A stretch of 64,000 nt of DNA from Aquidulcibacter sp. (GCA_027532555.1 JAPZTJ010000029.1:1-64000); one strand, 5' to 3'; positions 1 to 9,043 are shown, counted from the first letter of the stretch. The notes: generated from the letters alone by a model not told the origin. Numbers and translations: made by a program.

Positions 1-519
1 GATGATGTTGGGGCACTCAACCCCCTGCGAGAGACATTGGGCTTAGAAGGCATTCAGTTCACCCAAGGCATCTTCAGCTGGAAGGGTTTCATCTACTACA
101 AATGGCAATTCTCGGAAATTATGCAGGGCCTGATCCGCGTAACAAAGGAGATGGACAAGATCACGCCATCGGGCCCTAATGATGTCGCAACGCCTGAAGA
201 ATTCAGTGCGCTTAAAGCATCCATCCGGTTACGGATCCGGGACACCGCTCGTAGCTGTAGCCAAGCTCTGACGCTCTATGATGATGCGTTCTCCGACCTT
301 GTAGATCGAGGCAATACTGCAGCTTTCCGTAGGTTCCTGGTGAAAGCGCCACTGCTCTTCCTGGATATTGGCCATTCGATCGGCATGATCTCACATATCG
401 CGTCATTCTGGAGTTACCGCTTCCATAGCGGCTCGGTCGAATTGCTCAAATGGAAAGAATTCTATGATATTCTTCTAGAGTTTCAGGCTGGGCTTGCTCC
501 CCGCCCTTCTCCAGCTTAG
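1..519 (+). CDS. Hypothetical protein, C-terminal part (5' end outside window)
   Basis: The reading frame is open from the first base of the window to a TAG at 517-519, so this is the C-terminal part of a longer protein; the TTG at 37 is only the first possible internal start. About 172 residues are visible. They are mixed alpha-helical in character, with a charged segment (VTKEMDKITPSGPND), a hydrophobic stretch (APLLFLDIGHSIGMISHIASFW) that could be a membrane or buried helix, and an Ala/Pro-rich end. I recognise no family. The frame is not paralleled by a better one on the other strand. No function is proposed. Confidence 0.55.
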   Translation, partial: DDVGALNPLRETLGLEGIQFTQGIFSWKGFIYYKWQFSEIMQGLIRVTKEMDKITPSGPNDVATPEEFSALKASIRLRIRDTARSCSQALTLYDDAFSDLVDRGNTAAFRRFLVKAPLLFLDIGHSIGMISHIASFWSYRFHSGSVELLKWKEFYDILLEFQAGLAPRPSPA

Positions 520-634
520 CCTTTGTAAAGCAAACGCCAAAGCCAGAGCTGCGAGCCATAACAAAAGTCTTGAACGAGGCACTTTTCGTGATCACCCAAA
601 ATTGGGCTTCACCAGAAGAGACATTGGGAACAGG

Positions 635-1369
635 TCAGTCTGTCAACGTGACATCTTGGCTAATTTTACCGCCATCCAAGCATAGGCACATGCTGCCAGT
701 GATGCGATCGCGATGGCCCGTGGTGTCGATGCGGGCCCAGTGCCAGAGGAGCGCTAGATTGTTCTCGAAACTGAGTTCGCGTTCAAAGATGATATGGGAC
801 TGCGGAAAGGCCAAAAATTGCGCAAGCCACCAGTTCTTGAGCTCAGTCACCCCACCTTCCAAACTTGGACCGCTCCAATGGGCGTTGCCGTCATAGAGAT
901 CTCTAAGGGTCGAGACAGACCTACCATTCCAAATCCTATGTAGGCTTTGGGCTGTTACGCTGAATCCTACAAGATCAGCGGGCCCAACTTGACCCTTACC
1001 AGAATCCAGCTCGCCAAGTGGCTGGTGATGGCACCGCATTGGCTCTTGGTTAGGTGCGCGCGTGATCACTGTGTCTGCAGATATTCGGCCATTTTCCAGT
1101 TTGGTCCAATAATGCCTGCGTACGCTTACGTTATCGGGCGATAGCCACTCAACGTCCGCAAAGCCCTCCGTGCTTGCGTTGATTTGAAATCGCCAACCTG
1201 AAAATTGGGCGAGGTCAGCAAGTACAAGTTGTCGAATAGCGTCTCGCCCGAAAATGAGTTCGCCGCGACACCGACGGATCGCGCGATGCAAGTAAAGGCG
1301 TTCAAAAGCGCCGACATTTTCGTGGACATAGAGTTCGGTCAACATCTCGGCCAGAGTCATAGCACTCAT
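635..1369 (-). CDS. SnoaL/NTF2-like two-domain protein
   Basis: This 244-residue protein appears to contain two NTF2-like (SnoaL-type alpha+beta barrel) units. The first has an FGRDAIRQLV segment (about residues 40-50), the 'designated helix' pattern typical of SnoaL-like proteins. The second has NGRSVSTLRDLYDGNAHWSGP (about 145-165). It is shorter than its two paralogues in this locus. SnoaL-like folds include polyketide cyclases, dehydratases and ketosteroid isomerases, but the fold alone does not fix the reaction. The start ATG overlaps the stop of the upstream gene by 4 bases (ATGA), so it is probably the last gene of the cupin-SnoaL-SnoaL operon read leftwards. Expected to be cytoplasmic; no signal peptide is seen. 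Confidence 0.65.
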   Translation of the reverse strand: MSAMTLAEMLTELYVHENVGAFERLYLHRAIRRCRGELIFGRDAIRQLVLADLAQFSGWRFQINASTEGFADVEWLSPDNVSVRRHYWTKLENGRISADTVITRAPNQEPMRCHHQPLGELDSGKGQVGPADLVGFSVTAQSLHRIWNGRSVSTLRDLYDGNAHWSGPSLEGGVTELKNWWLAQFLAFPQSHIIFERELSFENNLALLWHWARIDTTGHRDRITGSMCLCLDGGKISQDVTLTD

Positions 1370-2430
1370 GCTCCACCGCTGATTTGGTGCCAGAGGGCGA
1401 TCTCGTCAAAGATTGTGGTTTCCTCGACGATAACCCCTCCCAATGTACGCCAATGGCTGATCGCCAAAATATAAAGAGGCGCACCACTTGGGGGGCCATA
1501 GAGGCCCGTGCTGTCATGGGTTCCAGCGAAACTCCAACGTACTGCAATGTCAGTAAATGGACCTTCGGTGACAGAGCCAACATGGTCAACGCGAATGCGC
1601 GCCCCCTTTGACATCGACACTAATGCGCCGATCCATCCTGCTACTTCCCCGTGGCCAAACAGCAAACGGGCATCCGGCCCTACCCAGTGGGCATGGGGCG
1701 CATATACTTCCCTAACCCGCGACAATCGACGCAAGTTCCAAATTTGTTGGAACACCAAATGGGCAAACTCTTCAGGATCCTTAGCCGGATCTGGAAAAGA
1801 TGGCGTGGAAAATTCCGGTGCCGCCTCACAAAGCACTTCGTCCATGGCCTTTGCGCGCCAGTCCGCAATGCCTGAGTGGGCAGCCGACAAGACCTTGGCT
1901 TGGGCGTGCCCCAAGGCCTTTGCGCTCGTCCCCAAGTCACGGGCGATCTTAGCATTGTCCCGCACCAGCCATTCTTCGACAATGCGGTTTTCAAGGCACA
2001 AACAATCCGCAATCGTGGTAAAACAAACACTGCGCCCAGTTGCCGGCCCAAATTCCCCGTCACCTTGATGGGTGGCATGGCTCGTGATGCGATGGGAAGA
2101 ATGATAGCCGTCTACCTCATTGCCAGACCAAATAACGGCCTCGCCTACCAGAGTTCGGTCGGGAAAACTGTTCAAGGTCTTGAGCGTCCCCGCGATCACG
2201 CCTTCGACGCCAGCAACATCACCACTCATCAAATGAATGGGACAATCCTGACTATAATGGGTGGCGATGAGGCCAATATCCTTTTCTTCCCAAATCCGGT
2301 GCGTGCACCGAATGATATAGTCGATGATATCAACATATATGTGGTCAAAGCCCTTCATGGGCTGCCGACGCGCGCCTTGTTGCGCAAGCAGCTCAGCAAT
2401 ATCTCGACCATAGAGGCCTAAAGCACTCAT
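1366..2430 (-). CDS. SnoaL/NTF2-like two-domain protein
   Basis: This 354-residue protein has two tandem SnoaL-like domains. The first, about residues 30-170, includes VEGVIAGTLKTLNSFPDRTL and a following beta-rich part with YHSSHRITSHATHQGDG. The second, about 210-350, includes IWNLRRLSRVREVYAPHAHW and FGHGEVAGWIGAL. The N-terminal half resembles the 'ester cyclase' branch of the SnoaL family. I placed the start at the ATG ending at 2430 because the longer frame (to 2481) would run 44 bases into the upstream cupin gene. It sits between a cupin and another SnoaL protein in a tightly packed operon. Substrate and reaction are unknown; a role in isomerisation or dehydration of a ring or keto intermediate is only a guess. 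Confidence 0.65.
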   Translation of the reverse strand: MSALGLYGRDIAELLAQQGARRQPMKGFDHIYVDIIDYIIRCTHRIWEEKDIGLIATHYSQDCPIHLMSGDVAGVEGVIAGTLKTLNSFPDRTLVGEAVIWSGNEVDGYHSSHRITSHATHQGDGEFGPATGRSVCFTTIADCLCLENRIVEEWLVRDNAKIARDLGTSAKALGHAQAKVLSAAHSGIADWRAKAMDEVLCEAAPEFSTPSFPDPAKDPEEFAHLVFQQIWNLRRLSRVREVYAPHAHWVGPDARLLFGHGEVAGWIGALVSMSKGARIRVDHVGSVTEGPFTDIAVRWSFAGTHDSTGLYGPPSGAPLYILAISHWRTLGGVIVEETTIFDEIALWHQISGGA

Positions 2431-2437
2431 TGTGGCA

Positions 2438-3484
2438 CTATACCTTTTTGACGACGTGAATGACGCTGTCTTGGTTGGCAATGATCATGGGGTCGTGTTG
2501 GTGCGGCACAGATAAAGTATCGCCAATCTGCAAGAGCACGGGCCCATTTTCACACGTCAGCGTCAATGCACCTTTGTGAACGAAGATCACGGTACCAGCT
2601 ACTTCTTCAAGCCTCTGGCCTTCGTTCAATGAAACTTGTGACAGGCTGAAGCCATGCTCGCCGCGCAAAACTCCGTTTCTGTCGATGATCGGAAATGTGC
2701 CCGGTCTTGCCTTTGCAACAAAGGACTCCGCCTCCGCCTGTGTGGCGACATGGAGAGATGCTACTTGCTTTGCGGTTGTTTCGGGCATGATGGCCGCACC
2801 GGCTGGTACGGTTTGCCCTGCTACGGTGTCAATCAATTGACCGGTCTCAAGCAAAATGAGGCCATGCTTTCGTGCCAGTTTAAAGACATCCGGTGCCCAG
2901 AGCACGCGGCCGGGATCATCCTCTCCCAATACTGCCCACAGGAACCCAATGTCTGAGCCAATATTGGTAAAGCCGCGAAACATGCCAGTCGGTATCGAAA
3001 TGACATCCCCGGGCCCCATTTCAACTTGAGCATCTTGACCTGTTTCACCCAGATCGAAGCGCCAGTGCCCTGTATGAACCAAGAACACTTCCGCGGTATC
3101 GTGGCTGTGTTGGGAGTTGACACATGCTGGCGGTTGTCGAGCACCGCCAATATTGAACCCATGTGGTTCTGCAATATGGACATATTGATCAGGATTTTCG
3201 GAGACACCGGGGCCAATAATGGTGAAATTCTCTTTCGCTTCCGAACCCGGCGAGCGACAATCGATGAAAGCATTGTAGCACGGACGTAGGTCTATGTAGC
3301 GCACCAAGCGCGCTTCCCAGTCCTTAGCGCTCAAGGGGCGCAGACCATCATGGGATATAGAGACAAAATCGTGAGCCACCCAAACCATCCAATCATCCGA
3401 GCCTGTCAATCCACAGGCCCTTTCAACACCGTAAAGGCCACCTGCTTCACAATAAGGGTTTACGACCGTTGCATTCGAAGTCAA
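2438..3484 (-). CDS. Double-cupin domain protein
   Basis: The protein of about 348 residues has two cupin barrels. One centres on CVNSQHSHDTAEVFLVHTGHW with a following GPGDVISIPTGMFRGFTN, which has the HxH...E...G cupin motif 1 and a motif 2 lacking the usual final His. A second, weaker one near the C-terminus is VIFVHKGALTLTCENGPVLLQIGDTLSVP. Cupins include dioxygenases, isomerases and sugar-binding proteins. The start is uncertain: TTG codons lie at 3517 and 3484 and an ATG (MVWVAHDF) at 3388. The candidate LacI operator covers 3470-3483, which makes the ATG at 3388 attractive; none has a clear Shine-Dalgarno. It is divergent from the SnoaL gene at 3486 and is the first gene of the leftward operon. 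Confidence 0.6.
   Translation of the reverse strand: MTSNATVVNPYCEAGGLYGVERACGLTGSDDWMVWVAHDFVSISHDGLRPLSAKDWEARLVRYIDLRPCYNAFIDCRSPGSEAKENFTIIGPGVSENPDQYVHIAEPHGFNIGGARQPPACVNSQHSHDTAEVFLVHTGHWRFDLGETGQDAQVEMGPGDVISIPTGMFRGFTNIGSDIGFLWAVLGEDDPGRVLWAPDVFKLARKHGLILLETGQLIDTVAGQTVPAGAAIMPETTAKQVASLHVATQAEAESFVAKARPGTFPIIDRNGVLRGEHGFSLSQVSLNEGQRLEEVAGTVIFVHKGALTLTCENGPVLLQIGDTLSVPHQHDPMIIANQDSVIHVVKKV
3470..3483. promoter_or_regulatory. Candidate LacI-family operator 1 (cupin/SnoaL divergent promoter)
   Basis: TGCATTCGAAGTCA is a 14-bp pseudo-palindrome with TG/CA ends and a central CG, the general form of LacI/GalR-family sites. The identical 14-mer occurs at 6279 before the TonB receptor, and a one-base variant at 9836 before the HisD-like operon that contains the lacI gene. 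Here it lies between the divergent cupin and SnoaL genes, two bases before the rightward ATG at 3486. Confidence 0.6.
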
Positions 3485-3485
3485 T

Positions 3486-4511
3486 ATGCTTTGGATGAAC
3501 GATTCAAAAAACCTCAAGCGTAACTACTGGCGAATGATCGATGCGACGCGCGATTTAAGCTTAAACGCGTCTAGCCTCTTGAACCAACTTTACGCCCCAA
3601 ACTGTGTCATGTCGGTCTGTGCTCCTTTTGACCGCGCCAATGGTGATGCGTTGATTGGTCGGGATGCCATTTATGAGGGCTTCTTCGCGCCCTTATTGGC
3701 GTCTTTCTCCAACCTTGAGCGCCGTTCTGACATCTTGGTGCAGGGCGAGTTCAAAGCTGGCGCTTGGATCGCGAGTTACGGCTGGCTCATTGGCAAGTTT
3801 GAAAGCAATTTTTTTGGTATCAAGCCAACTCACCGCCATCACTGGCTAAGATTCGGCTGGTTTGAGCGTATCGAAGATGGGCGCGTTGTTGAAAGCATTG
3901 TCATCCTTGATGTGCCAAGACTGATGATTGAGTGTGGCGTGTGGCCAGTTCGAGCGCAATTGGGTGAGGATTGGTCGCCTGCCCCGGCTGCGCAGGACGG
4001 AGTTCAGCTCAATTTCTCTGACCCTCAAGATAGCGAAAAAAGTCTGAAGCTGGTTGAAGCGATGATTGCCGGCCTCATGAGTTATGACGGCAAATCATTG
4101 AAAAGCATGGGCATGACCCGCTTCTGGACGCCCCAATTTCATTGGTATGGTCCGGGAGGCATTGGTAGTGCACGCGGACATCAAGACTATGAGCAGACAC
4201 ACCAGCAACCCTTTTTGACGGCCTTCCCGGATCGCATTGGCGGCAATCATCGGTGCCGGATTGGCGACGGGGCTTTGGTGGCATCCTCAGGCTGGCCCAG
4301 CATCAATGCGACGCATTCGGGCGACGGCTGGTTGGGAATCGCTGCCACCAACAAGCGCATTACCATGCGCGTTATGGACTTCTGGCGTCGCGAGGGCGAC
4401 TTCCTCAGTGAAAACTGGGTCTTTATTGACATGATCGATCTGCTCCAGCAGTTCGGCATCGATGTGTTTGCGGGCCTTGAAGCAGACGCAAAAGCGTGGG
4501 GAAAGTCATGA
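3486..4511 (+). CDS. SnoaL/NTF2-like two-domain protein
   Basis: This 341-residue protein has two SnoaL-like units. Unit 1 (about 15-160) carries LYAPNCVMSVCAPF, GRDAIYEGFFAPLLASF and a WFERIEDGRVVESIVILD strand pair. Unit 2 (about 185-330) carries MTRFWTPQFHWYGPGGIGSARGHQDYE. It is the third such protein in the locus, on the other side of the divergent promoter. There is no visible ribosome-binding site before ATG 3486; ATG 3495 and ATG 3534 are in-frame alternatives, and the first would give a nearly leaderless message just behind the operator. It overlaps the symporter gene by ATGA, so both are probably translated together. Reaction unknown. Confidence 0.65.
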   Translation: MLWMNDSKNLKRNYWRMIDATRDLSLNASSLLNQLYAPNCVMSVCAPFDRANGDALIGRDAIYEGFFAPLLASFSNLERRSDILVQGEFKAGAWIASYGWLIGKFESNFFGIKPTHRHHWLRFGWFERIEDGRVVESIVILDVPRLMIECGVWPVRAQLGEDWSPAPAAQDGVQLNFSDPQDSEKSLKLVEAMIAGLMSYDGKSLKSMGMTRFWTPQFHWYGPGGIGSARGHQDYEQTHQQPFLTAFPDRIGGNHRCRIGDGALVASSGWPSINATHSGDGWLGIAATNKRITMRVMDFWRREGDFLSENWVFIDMIDLLQQFGIDVFAGLEADAKAWGKS

Positions 4512-6112
4512 AGTTTGAAACACTTGATTGGACCATCGTCATCGCTTTCTTGGTCGGCAATCTGGTGCTTGGCTATTTTTTAGGTCGAAAGGTCACCACT
4601 GCCAAAGAGTTTAATGTGGGTAGTGGCAATACACCTTGGTGGGCAATCGGCTTATCGGTGATAGCCACCTATATCAGCGCCCTTTCCTTTTTGGGCGCGC
4701 CCGCTTGGGCCTATAAGGATGGGCTAGCCGCCTTAGCGATTCATCTGAACTATCCGATTGTCATCATTTTAGTCACGGGATTTTTCTTGCCGTTCTTCTA
4801 CATGAGCGGCGTTTCCTCGATTTATGAGTATCAAGAGCGTCGGTTTGGACAATTAAGTCGGGCCGTTATGTCCATTATCTTTTTGGTCACCCAAGGGCTC
4901 TCAACCGGTGCGATCCTCTTTGCGACCGCCCTTGTTTTGAAATTCATAACTGGGATGTCCATTCCCATGGCTGTGGTCATCGTGACGATTATGGCTTTGA
5001 TCTATACCACGATGGGGGGCATGCTGGCTGTTATCTGGACAGATGTATTCCAAGCAGCGGTATTGTTTGGCGGCGCGATCGTTATTCTTATTGCGCTGTT
5101 TGTTTCCATGCCAACGCCCGTCGGGGAGGTCTTATCGAACTTGAAAGAATTGGGGCGGTTGAGCGCGATTGACTTCACGCCTGACCCCACCGTCGCGACG
5201 ACCATTTATTCCGGCCTTTTCGGTATGACCCTGTTTCACATTACCGTTTATGGCGCGAACCAGATGATGGTTCAGCGCACTTTGGGAGCCAAGAATATCG
5301 GAGACGCGAAGAAGTCCTATCTCTTGATGGGGTATGCCGCTTTCCCGATCTACTTTCTGTTTTTCTTCATCGGCGTGCTCGCCTATGGCTATTATGACGG
5401 CAAGCCCTTTGACGAGTCCAATCAAATCATCCTGCAGTTCGCGGCTGAATCTGGCGTGCCTGGTCTTCTCGGCATTCTCGCAGCGGCGGTTTTGGCGGCG
5501 TCCATGTCGACATTAAGCTCAGCCTTCAACTCAATGGCGACAGCCAGCGTCGTCGACTTCTACCAGCGCTATTACAAGAAAGATGGTGATGATGCGCATT
5601 ATCTGCGCGCGACCCGCATAGCCACTGTAATTTGGGCTGTTGTCGTTATTGGCCCAGCGATCCTCTACGATCAATCCAATGGCTCAATTCTCGAAGTCTT
5701 AAGCGAGATCGGCAGCTATTTTGTCGGCGCGAAGCTTGGCATGTATGGCTTGGGCTTCTTCTCAAAACATACAACCGAACGCGGGCTGATGGCCGGTGTT
5801 GTCGCAGGCTTTGCCATCATTGGGTACGTAGCAAATTACACAGATATTGCTTGGCCTTGGTTTTGTTTGATTGGCGGGGTTGCAACTGTCATTATCGGAT
5901 GGACCACAAGCCGCATTCTGGACGGCAAGCAAGCGGAATGGTCGCCCTATTCGGTGCCCGGTCAGCAAGCGCGCTTTGCAGCCGAAGGTCGGCCACTCAA
6001 AGATGGCAATTGGAATACAATGCCTGGGGCTATTGATAAGCAAAGCCTGTGGTTGGTCCTATATCTCTTTGCCACGCTGATCGGCTTGGCTCTGTTTGAA
6101 TATCTCGTCTAA
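4508..6112 (+). CDS. Sodium:solute symporter (SSS family)
   Basis: This 534-residue polytopic inner-membrane protein of the sodium/solute symporter family has about 13 hydrophobic segments. The N-terminus (DWTIVIAFLVGNLVLGYFLG, then TTAKEFNVGSGNTPWWAIGLS) and the helix AVLAASMSTLSSAFNSMATA are typical of SSCF/SGLT-like transporters. It would bring an unidentified small organic solute into the cytoplasm with Na+. The ATG at 4508 overlaps the SnoaL stop codon (ATGA), so I prefer it to the GTG at 4496. With the downstream TonB receptor it makes an outer-membrane/inner-membrane uptake pair for the substrate of this island. Sugar, sugar acid and carboxylate substrates are all possible in this family; the sequence does not decide. 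Confidence 0.85.
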   Translation: MKFETLDWTIVIAFLVGNLVLGYFLGRKVTTAKEFNVGSGNTPWWAIGLSVIATYISALSFLGAPAWAYKDGLAALAIHLNYPIVIILVTGFFLPFFYMSGVSSIYEYQERRFGQLSRAVMSIIFLVTQGLSTGAILFATALVLKFITGMSIPMAVVIVTIMALIYTTMGGMLAVIWTDVFQAAVLFGGAIVILIALFVSMPTPVGEVLSNLKELGRLSAIDFTPDPTVATTIYSGLFGMTLFHITVYGANQMMVQRTLGAKNIGDAKKSYLLMGYAAFPIYFLFFFIGVLAYGYYDGKPFDESNQIILQFAAESGVPGLLGILAAAVLAASMSTLSSAFNSMATASVVDFYQRYYKKDGDDAHYLRATRIATVIWAVVVIGPAILYDQSNGSILEVLSEIGSYFVGAKLGMYGLGFFSKHTTERGLMAGVVAGFAIIGYVANYTDIAWPWFCLIGGVATVIIGWTTSRILDGKQAEWSPYSVPGQQARFAAEGRPLKDGNWNTMPGAIDKQSLWLVLYLFATLIGLALFEYLV

Positions 6113-6121
6113 CGTCGACCA

Positions 6122-6149
6122 AGTCTTGCATGCGCATGCGAATAAGACT
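6122..6149. repeat. Inverted repeat downstream of symporter gene
   Basis: AGTCTT (6122-6127) and AAGACT (6144-6149) flank a perfect 12-bp palindrome GCATGCGCATGC (6128-6139). It lies just behind the symporter stop codon. It could fold into a hairpin and slow or end transcription, but it has no T-tract, so a terminator role is uncertain; a protein-binding site is also possible. Confidence 0.35.
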
Positions 6150-6278
6150 GGGTCCCGCAAGCCTCATTGAGCTTGGTGGCAGATCATATTGTGGGCATTT
6201 CTGCCACACTTGTTGATTTCTCGTTCAAGCAGCGCCCAAATCGTGCCTTGAAGCGATCTCGACCTGTTAAATTCTGCT

Positions 6279-6292
6279 TGCATTCGAAGTCA
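6279..6292. promoter_or_regulatory. Candidate LacI-family operator 2 (TonB receptor promoter)
   Basis: This is an exact copy of the 14-mer at 3470 (TGCATTCGAAGTCA), 45 bases before the receptor ATG. It overlaps a possible -35 box TTGCAT (6278-6283), followed after 17-20 bases by an AT-rich TCATATTATC stretch (6301-6310) that could supply a -10 element. A repressor bound here would cover the promoter. Confidence 0.6.
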
Positions 6293-6337
6293 TAATACAA
6301 TCATATTATCTTTCGAAAAATCGAGGGAGTCCTTGCG

Positions 6338-8986
6338 ATGCTGAATAATTTCGTCACTCACGCGTCAAAGTCAACGCTTTTAGCAACCATTTCCGGGTTG
6401 GCCTTTATGGTCGCTACGCCGAGTTTTGCTCAGCAAAGCACGACTGAAGCGACAGCCGAGCCTGAGCGCGGCATCGAAACCGTTGTTGTGACCGCGCAAC
6501 GGCGTGAAGAAAATCTGCAAAATGTTCCCCTCTCCGTATCCGCTTTCAGCGCCGCACAAATCCAAGCGCGCGGCCTCACGGATATGTCGCGCCTCGAAAA
6601 CTCTGTGCCGGGCCTAACATTTGGTCGCTCCGGTGTTGATGCTCGCCCAGCCATTCGCGGTGTCCGGACTGAAAACGTCGGCGTCAATGGGGATACCACG
6701 ATCGGCTTCTTCATCGATGGCGTGTATCAATCTCGTGCAGCACAGGCGACTTTAGGCTTCGTCGACCTCGATCGCGTTGAAGTTTTGCGCGGGCCACAGG
6801 GCACGCTTTATGGCCGCAACACATTTGGCGGCAATATTTCTATCGCAACTGCCCAGCCTCGCCTTGGACAATTCAAAAGCGGACTAGATGTTACGGTCGG
6901 CGAGAATAACAAGGTTCGGATTGAGCCGTTTGTAAACATCCCTATTTCTGAGAATGCCGCTTTGCGCATTAGCGGTGCTTCGGAAGATGATGATGGCTAC
7001 GTGAAGAACGTCAATCCGAGCGGGAACAATCTGTTTGACGAAAAGACACGCTATATGCGGGCAGCCCTTCTGCTCAAACCAACCGACAAATTGACAGCGA
7101 CAATCAAGATTGACAGTGGAACCCGCGGTGGTGCAGGCGGCTCAGCGTTCGGCTACAAGCTTGCCGGTACCTTCTTTGACATCCCGTCAAATCAGCAATT
7201 GTTCAATGCGACTGCCATTCGCAATTTGAACACACGTGGCGGTAACCGCGACGGGGTTGTCGATGCCCCCCTCACCATTGATGCAGGCATTCCCTTGTTT
7301 GCCGCCGGCGACCCATACACCATCGATACCGATCAAAAGACAATTCTAGACCTGACCTCAACAGGCGCTAGCGCGAATATTGCCTATGAGTTTGGCTCCT
7401 TCACGCTTAAGTCCATCACGGGCTTTGCAGACTTCGAGGCCATCCGCACTTCTGACACTGACTTTTCGGCCAGCACCATCGGCACGGACTATCAGCTCAC
7501 CTCGGCTAAGACTTTCAGCCAGGAATTCCAAATTCTGTCCCGTGGCGAAGGCCCACTCAGCTATGTTGTGGGTGCCTATTATTTTGACGACGAATTGCGT
7601 GGCGTCTTCATCAACGAGCAAGTCCCAAGGACCATTCGCGGGGTAGGAGCACCAGTCTCCCTGCCGGTTGCTGGGGGAGGCTTCTATGATGAGCAACGTG
7701 CCGATACGACGTCCATCGCTGCCTATGCGCAGGGAAGTTATGCGGTCACCGAAGCTTTGAAGCTAACGGCAGGCCTCAGATTCACCCGCGACACCAAGGA
7801 CTTTAAGTTCGCCAATGCGGCAGCTGTCTTACCGCTAGCTGGAACGCCACCAACCCCTGTTGGAACGGCAATTACGTTGGCTACTGGCGGCATTCCGGCG
7901 AGCGCTTTTGGCTCTAAGGGTGCTCCTACCAATTGTGTGTTTCCCGCAACCGCTATTCAGCCACGCCCAGGCTTTGCCTGCTTAGCGGCCAACACGGCCG
8001 TGTTGACCGGTGCGACTTACGACACTGCAGAGTTTGAGAAGCTGACTTGGCGCTTGGCCGCTGATTACCAGCTGACCGAGAATAACCTGTTTTACGGCTC
8101 TATCTCAACGGGCTTCCGGTCCGGGGGCTTCAATTCCGGCCAGAACCAAGCTGCTCTGACCCCAACTTTCAAGCCCGAAGAGGTCACAGCTTTTGAAGTC
8201 GGCAGCAAGAACCGCTTCTTGGACAACACGTTGCAGCTGAACGTCGCCGCCTTCTTCAATCAATATGACAGCCTTCAAGAGCAGCGGCAGATCCCAGCTG
8301 GGAATACGACCCTGTCGATTATCGAGAACAGCGGTAAAGCCGAAGCTACGGGTGCAGAGATCGAGGCCATCTGGCGTCCGATCGATGATTTGACCCTCAA
8401 CCTCTCGCTCTCTGTTTTGGATGCGACATACACCGACTATACCAATGTGCCCTTGCCATTTGGGACCTCGATTGTTGTGGCTGACGCGACGCAGCTGACC
8501 CCGACGGTTGTCAACGGCATCACGATTGCAAATGCTGGGCAACGCCGTGTTTTCGCGCCAGGGTACAAATGTGGTCCAGTGCCGGGAACGGGAACTGGGG
8601 CCGTTGGTGCCCCTGCCCTTGCCTTTGGCTGTGATCTGACCGGCAAGAAATTGCCTTATGCATCTGACTATTCCGGCAGCTTCTCGGCGCAATACGTCTT
8701 TGATCTTGGCAGCCTTGGGCAGGTCACCCCGCTCGCCGTTCTGACATTCAGCAGCGGCTTCTATGGCCAGCCAGCTAACTCGATTTTGGACAAGCAAGAC
8801 GCCTATACAAAAATCGACCTGCGCGTCACGTGGGACATTAATGATAATTTGTCCGTTGCGGGCTTTGTGAACAATGTGACCGATGAAGCGACGGCAACCC
8901 GCTTTGTTTGGGGCGGCGGCGGGGCGATGCAAGCCAGCTATGCGCCGCCTAAGCTTTGGGGGATCAAGGCCAACTTGCGCTTTTGA
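6338..8986 (+). CDS. TonB-dependent outer-membrane receptor
   Basis: This 882-residue TonB-dependent receptor has a signal peptide ending near ATPSFAQQ (about residue 31), a TonB-box-like ETVVVTAQRR and a plug domain (ENLQNVPLSVSAF to RVEVLRGPQGTLYGRNTFGG). A long beta-barrel follows, closing with the aromatic C-terminus KANLRF. A good Shine-Dalgarno (GAGGGA) precedes the ATG. It would carry a substrate of the island across the outer membrane using TonB energy. It is of the type that sphingomonads and Caulobacter use for plant- or algae-derived carbohydrates, aromatics and other organic compounds rather than the siderophore-labelled type. It has its own promoter with the shared operator, a 225-base leader from the symporter and a strong terminator behind it. 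Confidence 0.9.
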   Translation: MLNNFVTHASKSTLLATISGLAFMVATPSFAQQSTTEATAEPERGIETVVVTAQRREENLQNVPLSVSAFSAAQIQARGLTDMSRLENSVPGLTFGRSGVDARPAIRGVRTENVGVNGDTTIGFFIDGVYQSRAAQATLGFVDLDRVEVLRGPQGTLYGRNTFGGNISIATAQPRLGQFKSGLDVTVGENNKVRIEPFVNIPISENAALRISGASEDDDGYVKNVNPSGNNLFDEKTRYMRAALLLKPTDKLTATIKIDSGTRGGAGGSAFGYKLAGTFFDIPSNQQLFNATAIRNLNTRGGNRDGVVDAPLTIDAGIPLFAAGDPYTIDTDQKTILDLTSTGASANIAYEFGSFTLKSITGFADFEAIRTSDTDFSASTIGTDYQLTSAKTFSQEFQILSRGEGPLSYVVGAYYFDDELRGVFINEQVPRTIRGVGAPVSLPVAGGGFYDEQRADTTSIAAYAQGSYAVTEALKLTAGLRFTRDTKDFKFANAAAVLPLAGTPPTPVGTAITLATGGIPASAFGSKGAPTNCVFPATAIQPRPGFACLAANTAVLTGATYDTAEFEKLTWRLAADYQLTENNLFYGSISTGFRSGGFNSGQNQAALTPTFKPEEVTAFEVGSKNRFLDNTLQLNVAAFFNQYDSLQEQRQIPAGNTTLSIIENSGKAEATGAEIEAIWRPIDDLTLNLSLSVLDATYTDYTNVPLPFGTSIVVADATQLTPTVVNGITIANAGQRRVFAPGYKCGPVPGTGTGAVGAPALAFGCDLTGKKLPYASDYSGSFSAQYVFDLGSLGQVTPLAVLTFSSGFYGQPANSILDKQDAYTKIDLRVTWDINDNLSVAGFVNNVTDEATATRFVWGGGGAMQASYAPPKLWGIKANLRF

Positions 8987-9010
8987 TCTCTAGCTAATGC
9001 GAGAAATAAG

Positions 9011-9041
9011 GGCTGCCGTTGAGAAACGGCAGCCTTTTTTT
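9011..9041 (+). terminator. Rho-independent terminator after TonB receptor
   Basis: A perfect 10-bp stem GGCTGCCGTT/AACGGCAGCC with a GAGA tetraloop is followed by seven T residues. It sits 25 bases behind the receptor stop codon and directly before the end of the convergent SDR gene. Confidence 0.93.
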
Positions 9042-9043
9042 GC

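Noticed and set aside
8105-8932. 275-codon frame antisense to the TonB receptor
   Set aside because: Shadow of the receptor's third codon positions; no domain and no start signal.
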